Shown piece after piece: positions 8,011 to 18,275 of a DNA stretch of 64,000 nucleotides (the stretch's first letter is position 1; every line of letters starts with the position of its first letter). Source of the DNA: Streptosporangium lutulentum (GTDB lineage: Bacteria; Actinomycetota; Actinomycetes; Streptosporangiales; Streptosporangiaceae); contig NZ_JAUSQU010000001.1 of assembly GCF_030811455.1 (NCBI RefSeq), positions 2,170,001-2,234,000 of the forward strand, read 5' to 3'. The position numbers and the translations under genes are program-made. The notes beneath the pieces were generated by a model. It was not told the origin of the DNA. It made no database searches and saw nothing but the letters and a program-made list of their open reading frames with translations.

Positions 8011-8400
8011 GTGAATGGGACCCGAGTCGGCTACGCGCGCTGCTCCACCGACGAACAAGACGTCGTCATCCAGACCGAGCAGCTCCTCGCGCTCGGTGTC
8101 CCCGAGGAACGGATCTACATCGACCGCGGGTTCTCCGGCACCACCCGCCGCAACGCGCCGGCCTCGAGCAGGCCCTGGCGGCCGTGTAGGACGGGACGGT
8201 GTTCACCGTCACCAAGTTCGACCGGTTCGCTCGCAACATGGCCGAGGCCAACGACATCCTCACCGGGCTGTCCGGCCGTGGCGTGCTGTTCGGCCTCGGC
8301 GCGAGTGTCTACGACTGGAACGACCCGTTCGGCCGCCTGTTTCTCCAGACCCTCGCGATGGTCGCCGAGTTCGAAGCGAACTCGGGGTACATCAGCGATC
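8011..8400 (+). pseudogene. Serine recombinase (resolvase/invertase) remnant
   Basis: From the GTG at 8011 the frame reads NGTRVGYARCSTDEQDVVIQ, with the nucleophilic Ser of resolvases, then IYIDRGFSGTTRRN. At about 8155 a base is lost, and in the shifted frame GLEQALAAV meets a TAG at 8188-8190 before DGTVFTVTKFDRFARNMAEA, LTGLSGRGVLF and LQTLAMVAEFEAN. After about 8385 the sequence no longer matches the family (no GREGMA-type linker or HTH). The gene thus has a frameshift, a nonsense codon and a lost DNA-binding domain. It would have been a site-specific resolvase of a transposon. Confidence 0.8.
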
Positions 8401-8546
8401 AACTCTCCCGGCCGACCAGCGGGGGCACAATCTTTGGGCGGGACTCACGGTCCGGTAGCTATGAGTGCTCACCCACTGGCGGCTGTCAGGCCCGAGTCTG
8501 CCTCAGGGACGGACTCGTTAAGACTGATTAGTAGCGGTGAGGTAGG

Positions 8547-9110
8547 TCAGGCTTGCGGCTGGTGATCGAGGACGAACTCCGCCATTGCGCGCGCGGCCAG
8601 GGCCGGGTGGGCGTCGGGGCGGGTGACGGCGTGGGCGAGCGCCCCGTCGATGAGCACGAGGAGCTGGTCAGCGCCGAGGTGGGGGGCCGGGTGGCCGTGC
8701 CGGGTCAGCTCGGCGGTGAAGATCTCGTGGAGGCCGTCCTTGTAAGTGCGGATTTCCTTGTGCGCGGGGTGGGCCGGGTCGGTGAGGGCGAGTTCGGCCG
8801 CGGTATAGCGGCAGCCGCGAAATGACGGGCGCGTGGTGATCTTCTCCAGCTCGTCGAAGACGGCGAGGACACGCCGCCGTGGGTCGTCGCCGGCCCCATC
8901 CATCACCTGGCGGTAGCGGGCCTCGCCGACGGCGGTATGCAGGACTTCGGCGACCAGGCCGTCCTTGCCGCCGAAATGCTGGTAGAGCGAGCGGCGGGCG
9001 ACGTCGGCCTGCTTGAGAATCGCATCCACTCCGACGTGCACACCTTGTGCATATGTGAGGTCGTGCGCGGCCTCGAGCAGCCGCTCGCGGGGTCCCGGTC
9101 TTGTTGCCAT
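8547..9110 (-). CDS. TetR-family repressor of the adjacent efflux gene
   Basis: 187 residues from the ATG at 9110 (AGGA five bases before it). The N-terminal helix-turn-helix is typical: RERLLEAAHDLTYAQGVHVG, then VDAILKQADVARRSLYQHFG with the YxHF signature, and KDGLVAEVL. The rest is the helical ligand-binding domain. It is divergent from the MFS transporter at 9202, and the 90-bp gap holds one strong promoter overlapped by repeat elements, the usual plan for a repressor of a drug pump. It probably also represses itself. The ligand is unknown. Confidence 0.9.
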   Translation of the reverse strand: MATRPGPRERLLEAAHDLTYAQGVHVGVDAILKQADVARRSLYQHFGGKDGLVAEVLHTAVGEARYRQVMDGAGDDPRRRVLAVFDELEKITTRPSFRGCRYTAAELALTDPAHPAHKEIRTYKDGLHEIFTAELTRHGHPAPHLGADQLLVLIDGALAHAVTRPDAHPALAARAMAEFVLDHQPQA

Positions 9111-9131
9111 GTGTCCTATTCTGGCACGGAG

Positions 9132-9196
9132 TTGACAGTAGATCAATCATTCTATCTAATGAGCGATGCGTATACCGATCGTTCTATTTTTAGGAG
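9132..9196 (+). promoter_or_regulatory. Efflux promoter with overlapping TetR operator repeats
   Basis: TTGACA (9132-9137), 17-base spacer, TCTAAT (9155-9160), then the ribosome binding site TAGGAG (9191-9196). Two similar elements, GATCAATCATTCTAT and CGATCGTTCTAT, cover the spacer and the region before the start. Binding there by the divergent TetR protein would block the promoter. Confidence 0.6.
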
Positions 9197-9201
9197 CTGT
9201 C

Positions 9202-10611
9202 ATGGCCCGCACGGGGACCCTTCCCATCGTGCTGACCGGCGTTTTCATCACGATTCTCGACTTTTTCATCGTCAATGTCGCCGTCCCCTCCATCCAGAGT
9301 GACCTGCACGCGAGCACTGCCGCCGTCCAGTGGACGGTCGCCGGGTACGGGCTGGCGTACGGCTCAGGCCTCATCCTGGGCGGGCGGCTCGGCGACATCT
9401 TCGGCCGCCGCCGGATGTTCGCCTTCGGCCTGGCCCTGTTCACGCTCGCCTCGGTAGCGTGCGGCCTGGTTCCCGACGCGGCCACGCTGGTCGCCGCTCG
9501 CGTCGCGCAAGGCGCGTCGGCCGCTCTTCTCGCTCCGCAGGTTCTGGCCATCCTGCGCACCGCCTACAGCGGGCACGCCCAGGTCAGGGCCATCAACTTC
9601 TATGCGCTGACGATGGGCCTGGCCGCGGTGTTCGGCCAGCTCATCGGCGGCCTGCTCATCCAGGCCAACCTATTGGGGATGGGCTGGCGCGCCTGCTTCC
9701 TGATCAACGTGCCGATCGGCGTGGCCGCTCTGGCGATGACCCGGCGCATGGTCCCCGAGAGCCGTCCGGACGGTGCCGTACGGCTCGACCTCGGCGGCGC
9801 CGCCCTGGTCACGCTCGCGCTGGTGGCGGCCCTCCTGCCGTTGATCGAGGGCCGCGAGCAGGGCTGGCCGCTGTGGACGTGGCTGTCGCCGGCCACAGCC
9901 GCCGCGCTCTTCCTCGCCTACGCCAGGCGACGGCACGAATCACCGCTGATCGACCTGACTCTGTTTCGCGAGCGCGCATTCACCGCCGGTCTGCTCACTC
10001 AGCTCGCCTTCACCATGGGCATGGCCGCCTACTTCTTGATCTTCGCTCTCTATGTCCAGGAAGGCAGGGACCTGGATGCTCTCCAGGCTGGTCTGACCTT
10101 CGTGCCGATCGGGGCCGGTTATCTGGCGGCATCATTGCTCGCGCCGAGGCTCGTGGCGCGTTTCGGCCGCCAGGTCATCGCATTCGGCGGGCTGACCAGG
10201 GCCCTCGGCCTGGTCCTGCTTCTCCTCGCCGTTTCCCGGGACGCGCCGATCGGCTGGCTGGTCCCCGCGCTGGCCATCGACGGAATCGGAATGGGCCTGG
10301 CCCTTGCGCCGATCATGGGAACCGTCCTGGCCAGGGTCGCCCCCCACCACGCCGGGGCCGCCGCCGGCGTGCTCACCACGGCTCAGCAGGTGGGCGGGGC
10401 GCTCGGGGTCGGGATCGTGGGCATCGTTTTCTACGGCAGCCTGCCCGGCGGCGTGGCCCACGCGTTCCAGCACGGGCTGGTCTATCTGATCGTCGTCACC
10501 CTGGCCATCGCCGGGCTCGTACAACTGCTACCGCGTACCACGGTCAAGCGTGACGCGGCCTCTCCTGCCGGTGCTTCAAGCCCCGGCGCCAAGGCCCTCA
10601 GCCACAAGTGA
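9202..10611 (+). CDS. MFS drug efflux transporter, DHA2-type
   Basis: 469 residues, rich in membrane segments consistent with the 14-segment DHA2 (EmrB/QacA) group. Segment 1 carries TGVFITILDFFIVNVAVPSI with the D-x-x-x-V-N-V-A-x-P motif. Motif A (GGRLGDIFGRRR) follows segment 2. Motif C-like glycines occur in the fifth segment (TMGLAAVFGQLIGGLL). The start at 9202 is set by TAGGAG; an in-frame ATG at 9166 lacks one. The divergent TetR gene points to inducible export of a toxic compound. The SnoaL-like gene 27 bases downstream is probably co-transcribed. Confidence 0.92.
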   Translation: MARTGTLPIVLTGVFITILDFFIVNVAVPSIQSDLHASTAAVQWTVAGYGLAYGSGLILGGRLGDIFGRRRMFAFGLALFTLASVACGLVPDAATLVAARVAQGASAALLAPQVLAILRTAYSGHAQVRAINFYALTMGLAAVFGQLIGGLLIQANLLGMGWRACFLINVPIGVAALAMTRRMVPESRPDGAVRLDLGGAALVTLALVAALLPLIEGREQGWPLWTWLSPATAAALFLAYARRRHESPLIDLTLFRERAFTAGLLTQLAFTMGMAAYFLIFALYVQEGRDLDALQAGLTFVPIGAGYLAASLLAPRLVARFGRQVIAFGGLTRALGLVLLLLAVSRDAPIGWLVPALAIDGIGMGLALAPIMGTVLARVAPHHAGAAAGVLTTAQQVGGALGVGIVGIVFYGSLPGGVAHAFQHGLVYLIVVTLAIAGLVQLLPRTTVKRDAASPAGASSPGAKALSHK

Positions 10612-10638
10612 TCCGCAGAACCGAGAAAGAGGAGCCCC

Positions 10639-11001
10639 ATGAGTGACCTGAACGACCTCGCGCGCCGCTACATCGCGATGTGGAACGAACCCGACGCCGA
10701 GCTTCGCCGCAAAGCGATCACCGAGCTGTTCGCGCCGGACGCCGCTCACTACACCCCCTCTCACGAAGTCCACGGCCACACCGAGCTGGAGGAGCGGATC
10801 GCCACCGCCTATGAGCAGTGGGTCAAACCGGGGATCCATGTCTTCCGGGCCGTTCCCAACGCCAATGGACACCACAACGCAGTGCGCTTCAACTGGGAGA
10901 TGGTGATCCGCGCCTCCGGGGCGGTGGACTCCGTCGGTTTCGATTTCATCGTGCTCAACGGGGAGGGCCTGATCAAGAGCGACCACCAGTTCATCGACTG
11001 A
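10639..11001 (+). CDS. SnoaL/NTF2-like family protein
   Basis: A 120-residue protein preceded by AGAGGAG. It shows the cone-shaped NTF2 fold pattern: a first helix pair (DLARRYIAMWNEPDAELRR), VHGHTELEERIATAYEQW, then strands HVFRAVPNANGHHNAVRFNW and AVDSVGFDFIVLNGEGLI. SnoaL-like proteins are small polyketide cyclases, isomerases or binding proteins. The gene follows the MFS pump and may act on or bind the same compound. No catalytic residue can be assigned. Confidence 0.8.
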   Translation: MSDLNDLARRYIAMWNEPDAELRRKAITELFAPDAAHYTPSHEVHGHTELEERIATAYEQWVKPGIHVFRAVPNANGHHNAVRFNWEMVIRASGAVDSVGFDFIVLNGEGLIKSDHQFID

Positions 11002-11293
11002 TCCGATCAACAGGTAGTTCTCCCGTGTCTGCAGGCCAGATTCGCGCTGTCATAAGAGCTGCACGCCGGACGCGGTTCGCTGGTGCGGGATTTCATCATC
11101 CGGCACGGCTCCGCCGCGCGGGCTGCCACCAGTGCGGCTACCACCATGAGGTCTTCGCTCTGGGCCGGCCAGGCGTAGCACCGTAGCAGCGCCGCGCGTC
11201 GGTGCTCGGGGAAGTCCTCCGCATCCAGCCATTCGCTCATGCTCGAAGCCATCCTTCCCATCGATGAATCGGCAGATGAGCGTGCGCGGTTCC
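11002..11293. other. Short gap, possible small remnant frame
   Basis: A minus-strand frame (11007-11261) contains MSEWLDAEDFPEHRRAALLR and EDLMVVAALVAARAAE, which look protein-like, but there is no good start, and the C-terminal part looks random. It may be a decayed gene between the SnoaL gene and the integrase remnant. Confidence 0.3.
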
Positions 11294-11973
11294 TCAGCGC
11301 CTGCGGGCGGCGGGATCACGTCCGGCCTGCCGGCGTGCGAGTGCTTCCCCGGAAACTCGGGCGTAGCGGGCCAGTGAGGCGACCGAAGTGTGCCCGGAGT
11401 AGGCCGGCAGGGTGGAGGTGCTGGCGCCGTCCTCGGCCGCGTGGGTCAACGCCGAGTGCCGGAGTTGGTGCAGTGTCCAGCCGCCGGTGGCGGCCTCGAA
11501 CAGCTCGGCCGACGATAGGACAACCGCGCCTTCCCACTGCCCGCATCGACATCGGCCGGCGGCAGTTCCACCCGGGCCCGCCTGTCGGTGATGAACACCG
11601 GCCCGCTCCGGCGCCCGTCCAGCGGACGGGGCAGCCGGGCGGTGCCGGTGCGCCAGACGATGACGTCCACCGCGCCACCCTTTCGCCGTACCCGGGCCCG
11701 CCGGTTGCGCAGGTCCAGCTCATCGACATCCAGGCCCAGAACCGGTGTAGGCACCGAACCTTTCGGCCAGGGCGCGCAGCACCGTGGCATAGGACCGGGC
11801 GGTGTTGGGGTTGGGCACTCCGGCGAGAAACTTTTCGATCGCCTCTTTGAGCACCGGTGCCTGCCGTTCGGTTCCGATCCTGTGGACCACTCCCACGACC
11901 GCCTCCGCGCTCTATCGCAGATAACCATGAAGCCTGGCCCCTGCGGAGCGAGGGCATTCCTCCAGGACGGCAT
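11294..11973 (-). pseudogene. Tyrosine integrase, frameshifted and internally deleted
   Basis: Three minus-strand frames together rebuild a phage-type integrase. The core-binding domain (RIGTERQAPVLKEAIEKFLA, NPNTARSYATVLRALAERFG) is in one frame. LGLDVDELDLRNRRARVRRK and GPVFITDRRARVELPP are in a second. The catalytic end (GGWTLHQLRHSALTHAAEDG with the HxLRH motif, then AYSGHTSVASLARYARVSGE with the Gly-His and probable nucleophile Tyr) is in a third, ending at 11294. The segment that should carry the first catalytic Arg is missing. The gene is dead. It lies beside an inverted-repeat site resembling an integrase core site. Confidence 0.8.
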
Positions 11974-12012
11974 CGACGCTATCGCAGATAATCATGGAGT
12001 ATCTGCGGCTAG
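11912..12012. repeat. Integrase-core-like inverted repeat plus upstream direct copy
   Basis: CTATCGCAGATA (11979-11990), a 9-base spacer ATCATGGAG and TATCTGCGGCTAG (12000-12012) form an imperfect inverted repeat. This is the layout of two recombinase arms around a crossover region. The left arm with part of the spacer (CTATCGCAGATAAyCATGrAG) is repeated at 11912-11932. The repeats abut the dead integrase and may be a remnant attachment site. Confidence 0.45.
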
Positions 12013-12076
12013 CTGCTCTCCAAGGGGTCCGGGGAGGAGCTGTACAGCGCTGACCTGCTCTGAGAGGGCTTAGCGC

Positions 12077-12397
12077 ATGATCCGGTTCCGATGTTCCTCA
12101 GACCCCGGCAACGGCCCGGTACGCGTCATGGACGCAACCCCCGGCGGCACGCTCCCCAGCGGTTGCCAGCCGCTCGACGACGGCGCCCACCGGCCCGGGC
12201 AGTCCTTCGTCGATTCCGCGGCAGGCGTCCGTATCGACGTGCTGAGCACGGCAGCGGCTTTGACACGGTCCGGATCCGTCGGCCGTGAGCGGCGTCCCGG
12301 CGACGGGCGACGGCCGCGGACGGTGATCCTCGCGGTCGCCGGGACGGGCATGGTTCTCGTCCGGCGACGAGAACCGGGGCGGCCGTCCGCGTCATAG
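12077..12397 (+). pseudogene. Possible C-terminal fragment of a secreted protein
   Basis: The frame contains DPGNGPVRVMDATPGG, GCQPLDDGAHRPGQSFVDSA and GVRIDVLSTAA, which read like the end of an extracellular enzyme domain, perhaps a metalloprotease. The N-terminus is missing and the end is Arg-rich and random-looking. No ribosome binding site is present. I regard it as a decayed fragment at the border of the accessory region; the family is uncertain. Confidence 0.3.
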
Positions 12398-13054
12398 CTC
12401 CGCCCCGTGCGCCCACAGACCGCGCACGTGACCGATGTGGCGGCGCATCAGCGCCTCGACCCCGGCGGGGTCGCGCACCTCGATGAGGTCCATCAGCTCG
12501 TGGTGCTCGGCGGCGGACCGGCCCAGCGCACCGCCGCGCAGCAGCGGGGTCAGGCCGGGCAGCCGGGTCTGCGAGCGCAGCCCCGCCACCACGTCCACCA
12601 GGAACCTGTTGTTGCTGTAGCCGAGCAACGCCAGATGGAACACGTGGTCCGCCTCGACGTAGCCGACGAGGTCGGTGTTCTCGACCGCGTCGACGATGTC
12701 CTGCGCGAGCCCGCGCAGCGTGGGGAGGTCGGCCTCGGGGATGACGGGTACGGCGTCGCGTACGGTCGACGGCTCGATCAGCAGCCGCACGGCCGTCAGG
12801 TGGTCGAGGTCCTCCTCCGACACCTCCGTGATCCGGAAGCCCTTGTTCCGCCGGGAGACGACCAGCCCCTCCCTGACCAGGTCGAGCATGGCCTCGCGGA
12901 CCGGCGTGGGGGACACGCCGAACCGCGCGCCCAGGGTCGGCGCGGAGTAGACCGTTCCCGGTGTGAGCTCACCCGAGATGATCGCGGCCCGCAGTGCCCC
13001 CCTCACCTGTTCCCTGAGCGTCTCCTGCCTCCCCAGGGGGCGCAGGCGCGTCAT
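12392..13054 (-). CDS. GntR-family regulator, FCD type
   Basis: 220 residues. The N-terminal winged helix shows LREQVRGALRAAIISGELTP, YSAPTLGARFGVSPTPVREAM and LVREGLVVSRRNKGFRI. The C-terminal FCD domain has EADHVFHLALLGYSNNRFLV and HHELMDLIEVRDPAGVEALM, with the Asp/His residues that bind a metal in many members, and acids such as keto or sugar acids as ligands. It is the last gene of the GH127/peptide-transport operon, 79 bases after the DapA-family gene. It probably represses the operon through the ATGTnnCAT elements at 14086 and 23817-23846. Confidence 0.92.
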   Translation of the reverse strand: MTRLRPLGRQETLREQVRGALRAAIISGELTPGTVYSAPTLGARFGVSPTPVREAMLDLVREGLVVSRRNKGFRITEVSEEDLDHLTAVRLLIEPSTVRDAVPVIPEADLPTLRGLAQDIVDAVENTDLVGYVEADHVFHLALLGYSNNRFLVDVVAGLRSQTRLPGLTPLLRGGALGRSAAEHHELMDLIEVRDPAGVEALMRRHIGHVRGLWAHGAEL

Positions 13055-13133
13055 GGCAGGAACCCCGCGGGAACCGGCGGGCCGGGCCGAGGCGGGGGGC
13101 GGCGGCCCGCGCCGGACGCGGGGCGGCGAGACC

Positions 13134-14039
13134 TCACCTGTAGCCCTTCGCGAGCACCGCCTCGGTGTCACGGGTGACCAGGGCGACGACCTCGGGGGAG
13201 AGCGGGGAGCGCGGCGGGCGGCAGACGCCTCCCTTGCGGCCGGCGAGGTCCATCGACAGCTTGATCGACTGGACGAACTCGGTCTTGGAGTCCCAGCGCA
13301 GGAGCGGGTGCAGGTCACGATAGATGGGCAGGGCGCGGGTGATGTCGCCGGGGTCGCCGGAGGTGGCGAGCCGGTAGAGCTCGACGGTGCTCTCCGGGAT
13401 CGCGTTCGGGTATCCGGCGATCCAGCCGACGGCCCCGGCGAGGCCCAGTTCGAGCAGCACGTCGTCGGAACCGATCAGGAGGTCGAGCTCGGGGGCCAGC
13501 TCGCGGAGCTCGTACGCCCGGCGCACGTCACCGGTGAACTCCTTGACCGCGACGATCAGGCCCTCGCCGTGGAGTTCGGCGAGCAGGTCGGGGGTGAGGT
13601 CGACCTTGGTGTCGATCGGGTTGTTGTACGCCACGATCGGCAGCCCGGCCTTGGCGACCTCGCGGTAGTGGTCGATCACGGTCCGGCGGTCCGCGCGGTA
13701 GGTGTTGGGCGGGAGGAGCAGTACGGACGCGGCGCCCGCCTCTGCCGCCTGCTCGGCCCAGCCCCTGGCCTGGAGCGCTCCGTAGGCGGCCACGCCCGGC
13801 ATGACGTGGAAGCCCTCGGGGGCGGCCTCGACGGCGGTCCGCACGACACGCGCGCGCTCCTCGTCCGACAGGGTCTGGTACTCACCGAGCGAGCCGTTGG
13901 GCGCGACCCCGTGGCAGCCGTGCTCGGCGAGGAACCGCACGTGTTCGGCGAAGCCGTCGTAGTCGACGGACAGGTCGTCGTTGAAGGGCAACGCCGTGGC
14001 GACGCTGACGCCGTGCCACGGCCGGGTGGATGCGCTCAT
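13134..14039 (-). CDS. DapA-family aldolase/deaminase
   Basis: 301 residues, the usual length for the dihydrodipicolinate synthase/N-acetylneuraminate lyase family, with an AAGGAGAG site before the ATG. The Schiff-base Lys lies in EGLIVAVKEFTGD and the conserved Tyr in PIVAYNNPIDT. The GxxGE-type loop is PNGSLGEYQTLS rather than the GTTGE of lysine biosynthesis, so a catabolic role is likely. Members include 1-pyrroline-4-hydroxy-2-carboxylate deaminase (hydroxyproline breakdown) and 2-keto-3-deoxy-L-arabonate dehydratase (oxidative arabinose breakdown). Both would yield 2-oxoglutarate semialdehyde and both fit this operon. The choice between them is open. Confidence 0.88.
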   Translation of the reverse strand: MSASTRPWHGVSVATALPFNDDLSVDYDGFAEHVRFLAEHGCHGVAPNGSLGEYQTLSDEERARVVRTAVEAAPEGFHVMPGVAAYGALQARGWAEQAAEAGAASVLLLPPNTYRADRRTVIDHYREVAKAGLPIVAYNNPIDTKVDLTPDLLAELHGEGLIVAVKEFTGDVRRAYELRELAPELDLLIGSDDVLLELGLAGAVGWIAGYPNAIPESTVELYRLATSGDPGDITRALPIYRDLHPLLRWDSKTEFVQSIKLSMDLAGRKGGVCRPPRSPLSPEVVALVTRDTEAVLAKGYR

Positions 14040-14085
14040 GCAACTCTCCTTGCGGAAGGGGGATCACCGGGACGATATCAGTGCT

Positions 14086-14094
14086 ATGTCACAT
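14086..14094. promoter_or_regulatory. ATGTCACAT element before the DapA-family gene
   Basis: The near-palindrome CTATGTCACATTG sits in the 58-bp gap between the aminopeptidase gene and the DapA-family gene. It matches the ATGTAGCAT copies upstream of the operon. It is a candidate internal operator for the GntR protein. Confidence 0.4.
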
Positions 14095-14097
14095 TGT

Positions 14098-15397
<1,300 letters not shown>

Positions 15398-15405
<8 letters not shown>

Positions 15406-16663
15406 TTATTCCTCCTCCTATGTCTTTGACGAGCCCGGTCAGGCGCGCGAAGACGCGATCGTCGCCGAGGCCGTCGTGCTCGTACTCGTTGGTCACCCAG
15501 ACCTGGGTGTTTCCGACGCGGGCCGCCGTCTCCAGCTGCAGGCCCGCGTCCACGTACATGTCGTCGAAGTAGACGGCCGCGGCGACCGGGACCTCGTTGG
15601 CGGCCAGCCGGTCCACGTCGTACAGGGAGGACCAGTCGTCGCGTTCCGCGAGCGCCTCCATCGCGGGACGGAACGGCCGCAGTTCGCGGATCTCCTCGAA
15701 CATCCAGGGATAGATCATCTCCCCGGTGAACAGCAGCGGCCTGGCGGTCTCCGCGAACCGAGGGTGCTCGGAGCGCTCCCGCTCGGCCGCCGTCCAGGAG
15801 CCGCGCCCGTAGATGGCCTCCTGCAGCGCCGCGAACAGCGGGTCGTCGCTGTAGGACGAGCGCGCGAGCACCTGGTACAGGAAGGTCGACGACAGCTCGC
15901 CCGCGGTGAAGGCCTCGTCGAGCAGCCAGTGCATGCGCTCGTACCCGGGCTTCATCCCGAAGTCGATGCCGAGTGACTGCAGCCGGCGCACCGTGAGCAC
16001 GTCGCCGTCGGGCAGCAGGACGTCGCCCTCGGCCAATCGGTCCGCGATCCGCGCGACCAGCTCCACCTGGTGCGGATAGCGCCGGTAGAACTCGGCGTTC
16101 TTCGCCTCGACGCGGGGATAGGTGCGCCGGTAGACCTCGGACGCGTCCGGGTCCAGGCTGGGCAGGCCGCCGGTGACGTAACACTCGGTCAGGCCCTCGG
16201 GCGCGTACGACAGATACGTCATCGTGAGGAAGCCGCCGTAGCTCTGCCCGAGCGTCGCCCAGCGACGCCCGCCGAAGACGGTCTTCCGCAGGTGCTCGGC
16301 GTCGGCCACGATCGAGTCGGCGCGGAAGCGGGCGAGATGGTCGGCGGCCTTCGCGGCGTCGTCGAACATGCCCATCCTGCGGCCGTCGACGCGCGTGCTG
16401 CGGCCGGTGCCGCGCTGGTCGAGCAGGACGACCCGGTGGGTCTTCAGCGCCTGCCCGATCCACCCGTCCGCCCTGAGCGGGCGCGGCCCCTTGCCGCCGG
16501 GGCCGCCCTGCAGGTAGAGCAGGCACGGCAGGTCCTCGCCCCGCCGCGCCGGATCGACCAGCTCGCGGGCGAAGACGGAGATGCTCTCCCGGGGGTCCGC
16601 CCAGTCGAGCGGCACCTCCACCACGTGCTCGCGCACGTGCATGCCAGGGATCGTGTAGTTCAT
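15398..16663 (-). CDS. Proline iminopeptidase-like alpha/beta hydrolase (S33)
   Basis: 421 residues; the ATG at 16663 follows AAGGAGGG and overlaps the ATPase stop as ATGA. The oxyanion region is LLYLQGGPGGKGPRP, typical of prolyl aminopeptidases, followed by HRVVLLDQRGTGRST. The nucleophile elbow is TLGQSYGGFLTM. The large cap (about residues 180-330) is typical of the longer S33 members. The catalytic His is probably the one in NEYEHDGLGD near the end. No signal peptide, so it works in the cytoplasm, releasing N-terminal proline or hydroxyproline from imported peptides. Confidence 0.88.
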
Positions 16664-17478
16664 CCGGCGGCCCTCCTTCTGCGGTCCCACTCGGGGTTGA
16701 TCCGGGGGATCGCGGCCAGCAGCGTTCTGGTGTACGGGTCCTGGGGGTCGGCGAAGACCCGCTCGCACGGGCCCTCCTCGACGATCCGCCCCTTGCTCAT
16801 GACCGCCACCCGGTGGGCGATCTGGCGGACGACGGCGAGGTCGTGGGCGATGAAGACGTAGCTGAAGCCGCTCTCCCGCTGCAGGCGCCGCAGCAGCTCG
16901 ATCACCTGCGCCTGCACCGACACGTCGAGCGCGGAGACGGCCTCGTCGCAGATCACCAGCTTGGGGTTGACGGCGAGCGCGCGAGCGATGCCGATGCGCT
17001 GCGCCTGCCCGCCGGAGAACTGCGCGGGATAGCGCTGCGAGTGGTCGGGGTTGAGCCCGACCCGCACCATCAACTCCTTGGCGAGCGCCCGCTTCCCGCC
17101 CTTGGGCTCCATCCCCTGGTAGACGAGGGGCGCCGTCAGGATGCGCTCGACCGTGTGCCGGGGGTTGAGCGAGGAGAAGGGGTCCTGGAAGACCACCTGG
17201 ACGTTGCTCCGGAACCCGGCCAGGTCGGCGCCCTTCGCGTGGGTCACGTCCCGGCCCTCGAACTCCAGAACTCCCGCGGTCGGCTCCATCAGCTTGGCCA
17301 CCATGCGGGCCGTGGTGGACTTGCCGCTGCCCGACTCGCCCACCACGGCCAGGGTCTCGCCGAGCCGCACCTCGAGGTTCACCGCGTCGACGGCGGTGAA
17401 CTCCGCCTTCCGCCCGAACGGGCCGCGCACGGTGAACCGCTTGGTCAGCTCCCGTGCGCGCAGCAGGGGTTCGCTCAT
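16660..17478 (-). CDS. Peptide ABC transporter ATP-binding protein, OppF type
   Basis: 272 residues. Walker A is GESGSGKSTTARM, the Q-loop is VFQDPFSSLNPRHTV, the signature is FSGGQAQRIGIARAL, Walker B is LVICDEAVSALDVS and the H-loop His is in FIAHDLAVV. The C-terminal DPYTRTLLAAIP is typical of OppD/OppF proteins. It energises the two permeases encoded upstream together with the OppD-type partner, which it overlaps by 4 bases (ATGA). Confidence 0.95.
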   Translation of the reverse strand: MSEPLLRARELTKRFTVRGPFGRKAEFTAVDAVNLEVRLGETLAVVGESGSGKSTTARMVAKLMEPTAGVLEFEGRDVTHAKGADLAGFRSNVQVVFQDPFSSLNPRHTVERILTAPLVYQGMEPKGGKRALAKELMVRVGLNPDHSQRYPAQFSGGQAQRIGIARALAVNPKLVICDEAVSALDVSVQAQVIELLRRLQRESGFSYVFIAHDLAVVRQIAHRVAVMSKGRIVEEGPCERVFADPQDPYTRTLLAAIPRINPEWDRRRRAAG

Positions 17479-18275
17479 GACAGCACCTCGTCGTCGATCC
17501 GCGGGATGCTCTCCAGGAGCATCCGGGTGTACTCGTGCCGTGGCTCGGCGAAGACCTGTTCGGCGGTGCCGTACTCGACCTGCTCGCCCTTGCACATCAC
17601 GAGCACCCTCGCGGCGATCGAGCTGATCACCGCGAGGTCGTGGGTGACGAAGACCATCCCGGTCCCGGTCTCCTTCTGGAGCCCGGCGAGCAGGCGCAGG
17701 ATCTGCGCCTGGACGGTGACGTCGAGGGCGGTCGTCGGCTCGTCGGCGATGAGCAGCGCGGGGGAGCAGACCAGCGCCATCGCGATCATGATGCGCTGGC
17801 GCTGCCCGCCGGAGAACTGGTGGGGGTAGTAGCCCGCCCGCCGTTCCGGCTCGGGGATGCCGACCTGCGCCAGCGCCTCGACGACGACCTTCCTGGCCGC
17901 CTTCCGCGAGCCTCCCCGGTGGGCCCGGTACATCTCCTCGATCTGCAGGCCGACCGTGTAGTACGGGTTCAGCGACGACAGCGGGTCCTGGAAGATCATT
18001 GAGGCCTGCTCGCCCCGGATCCCGCGCATCTCCCTGTCCGTGCGAGCGAGGAGCTCGACGCCGTCCAGCCGGATGCTTCCCCTGGTCATGGCCCCTCGCG
18101 GCAACAGGCCCATGATGGCCAGGCTGGTCATCGACTTGCCCGAGCCGGACTCGCCGACGATGCCGACGGTCTCGTCCCTGCCGACCGTGAACGACACGTC
18201 CTTGACCACGTCCACCAGGCCGCGCGTGGTCGGGAAGGTCACCGTGAGGTCCTCCACGACAAGCAGTTCACTCAT
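17475..18275 (-). CDS. Peptide ABC transporter ATP-binding protein, OppD type
   Basis: 266 residues. Walker A GESGSGKSMTSLA, Q-loop IFQDPLSSLNPYYTV, signature FSGGQRQRIMIAMAL, Walker B LLIADEPTTALDVT and H-loop VTHDLAVI are all present. GLVDVVKDVSFTV and MGLLP are typical of OppD-type subunits. The C-terminal HEYTRMLLESIPR motif matches oligopeptide and nickel ATPases. Overlaps of 4 bases with both neighbours show tight translational coupling. Confidence 0.95.
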   Translation of the reverse strand: MSELLVVEDLTVTFPTTRGLVDVVKDVSFTVGRDETVGIVGESGSGKSMTSLAIMGLLPRGAMTRGSIRLDGVELLARTDREMRGIRGEQASMIFQDPLSSLNPYYTVGLQIEEMYRAHRGGSRKAARKVVVEALAQVGIPEPERRAGYYPHQFSGGQRQRIMIAMALVCSPALLIADEPTTALDVTVQAQILRLLAGLQKETGTGMVFVTHDLAVISSIAARVLVMCKGEQVEYGTAEQVFAEPRHEYTRMLLESIPRIDDEVLS

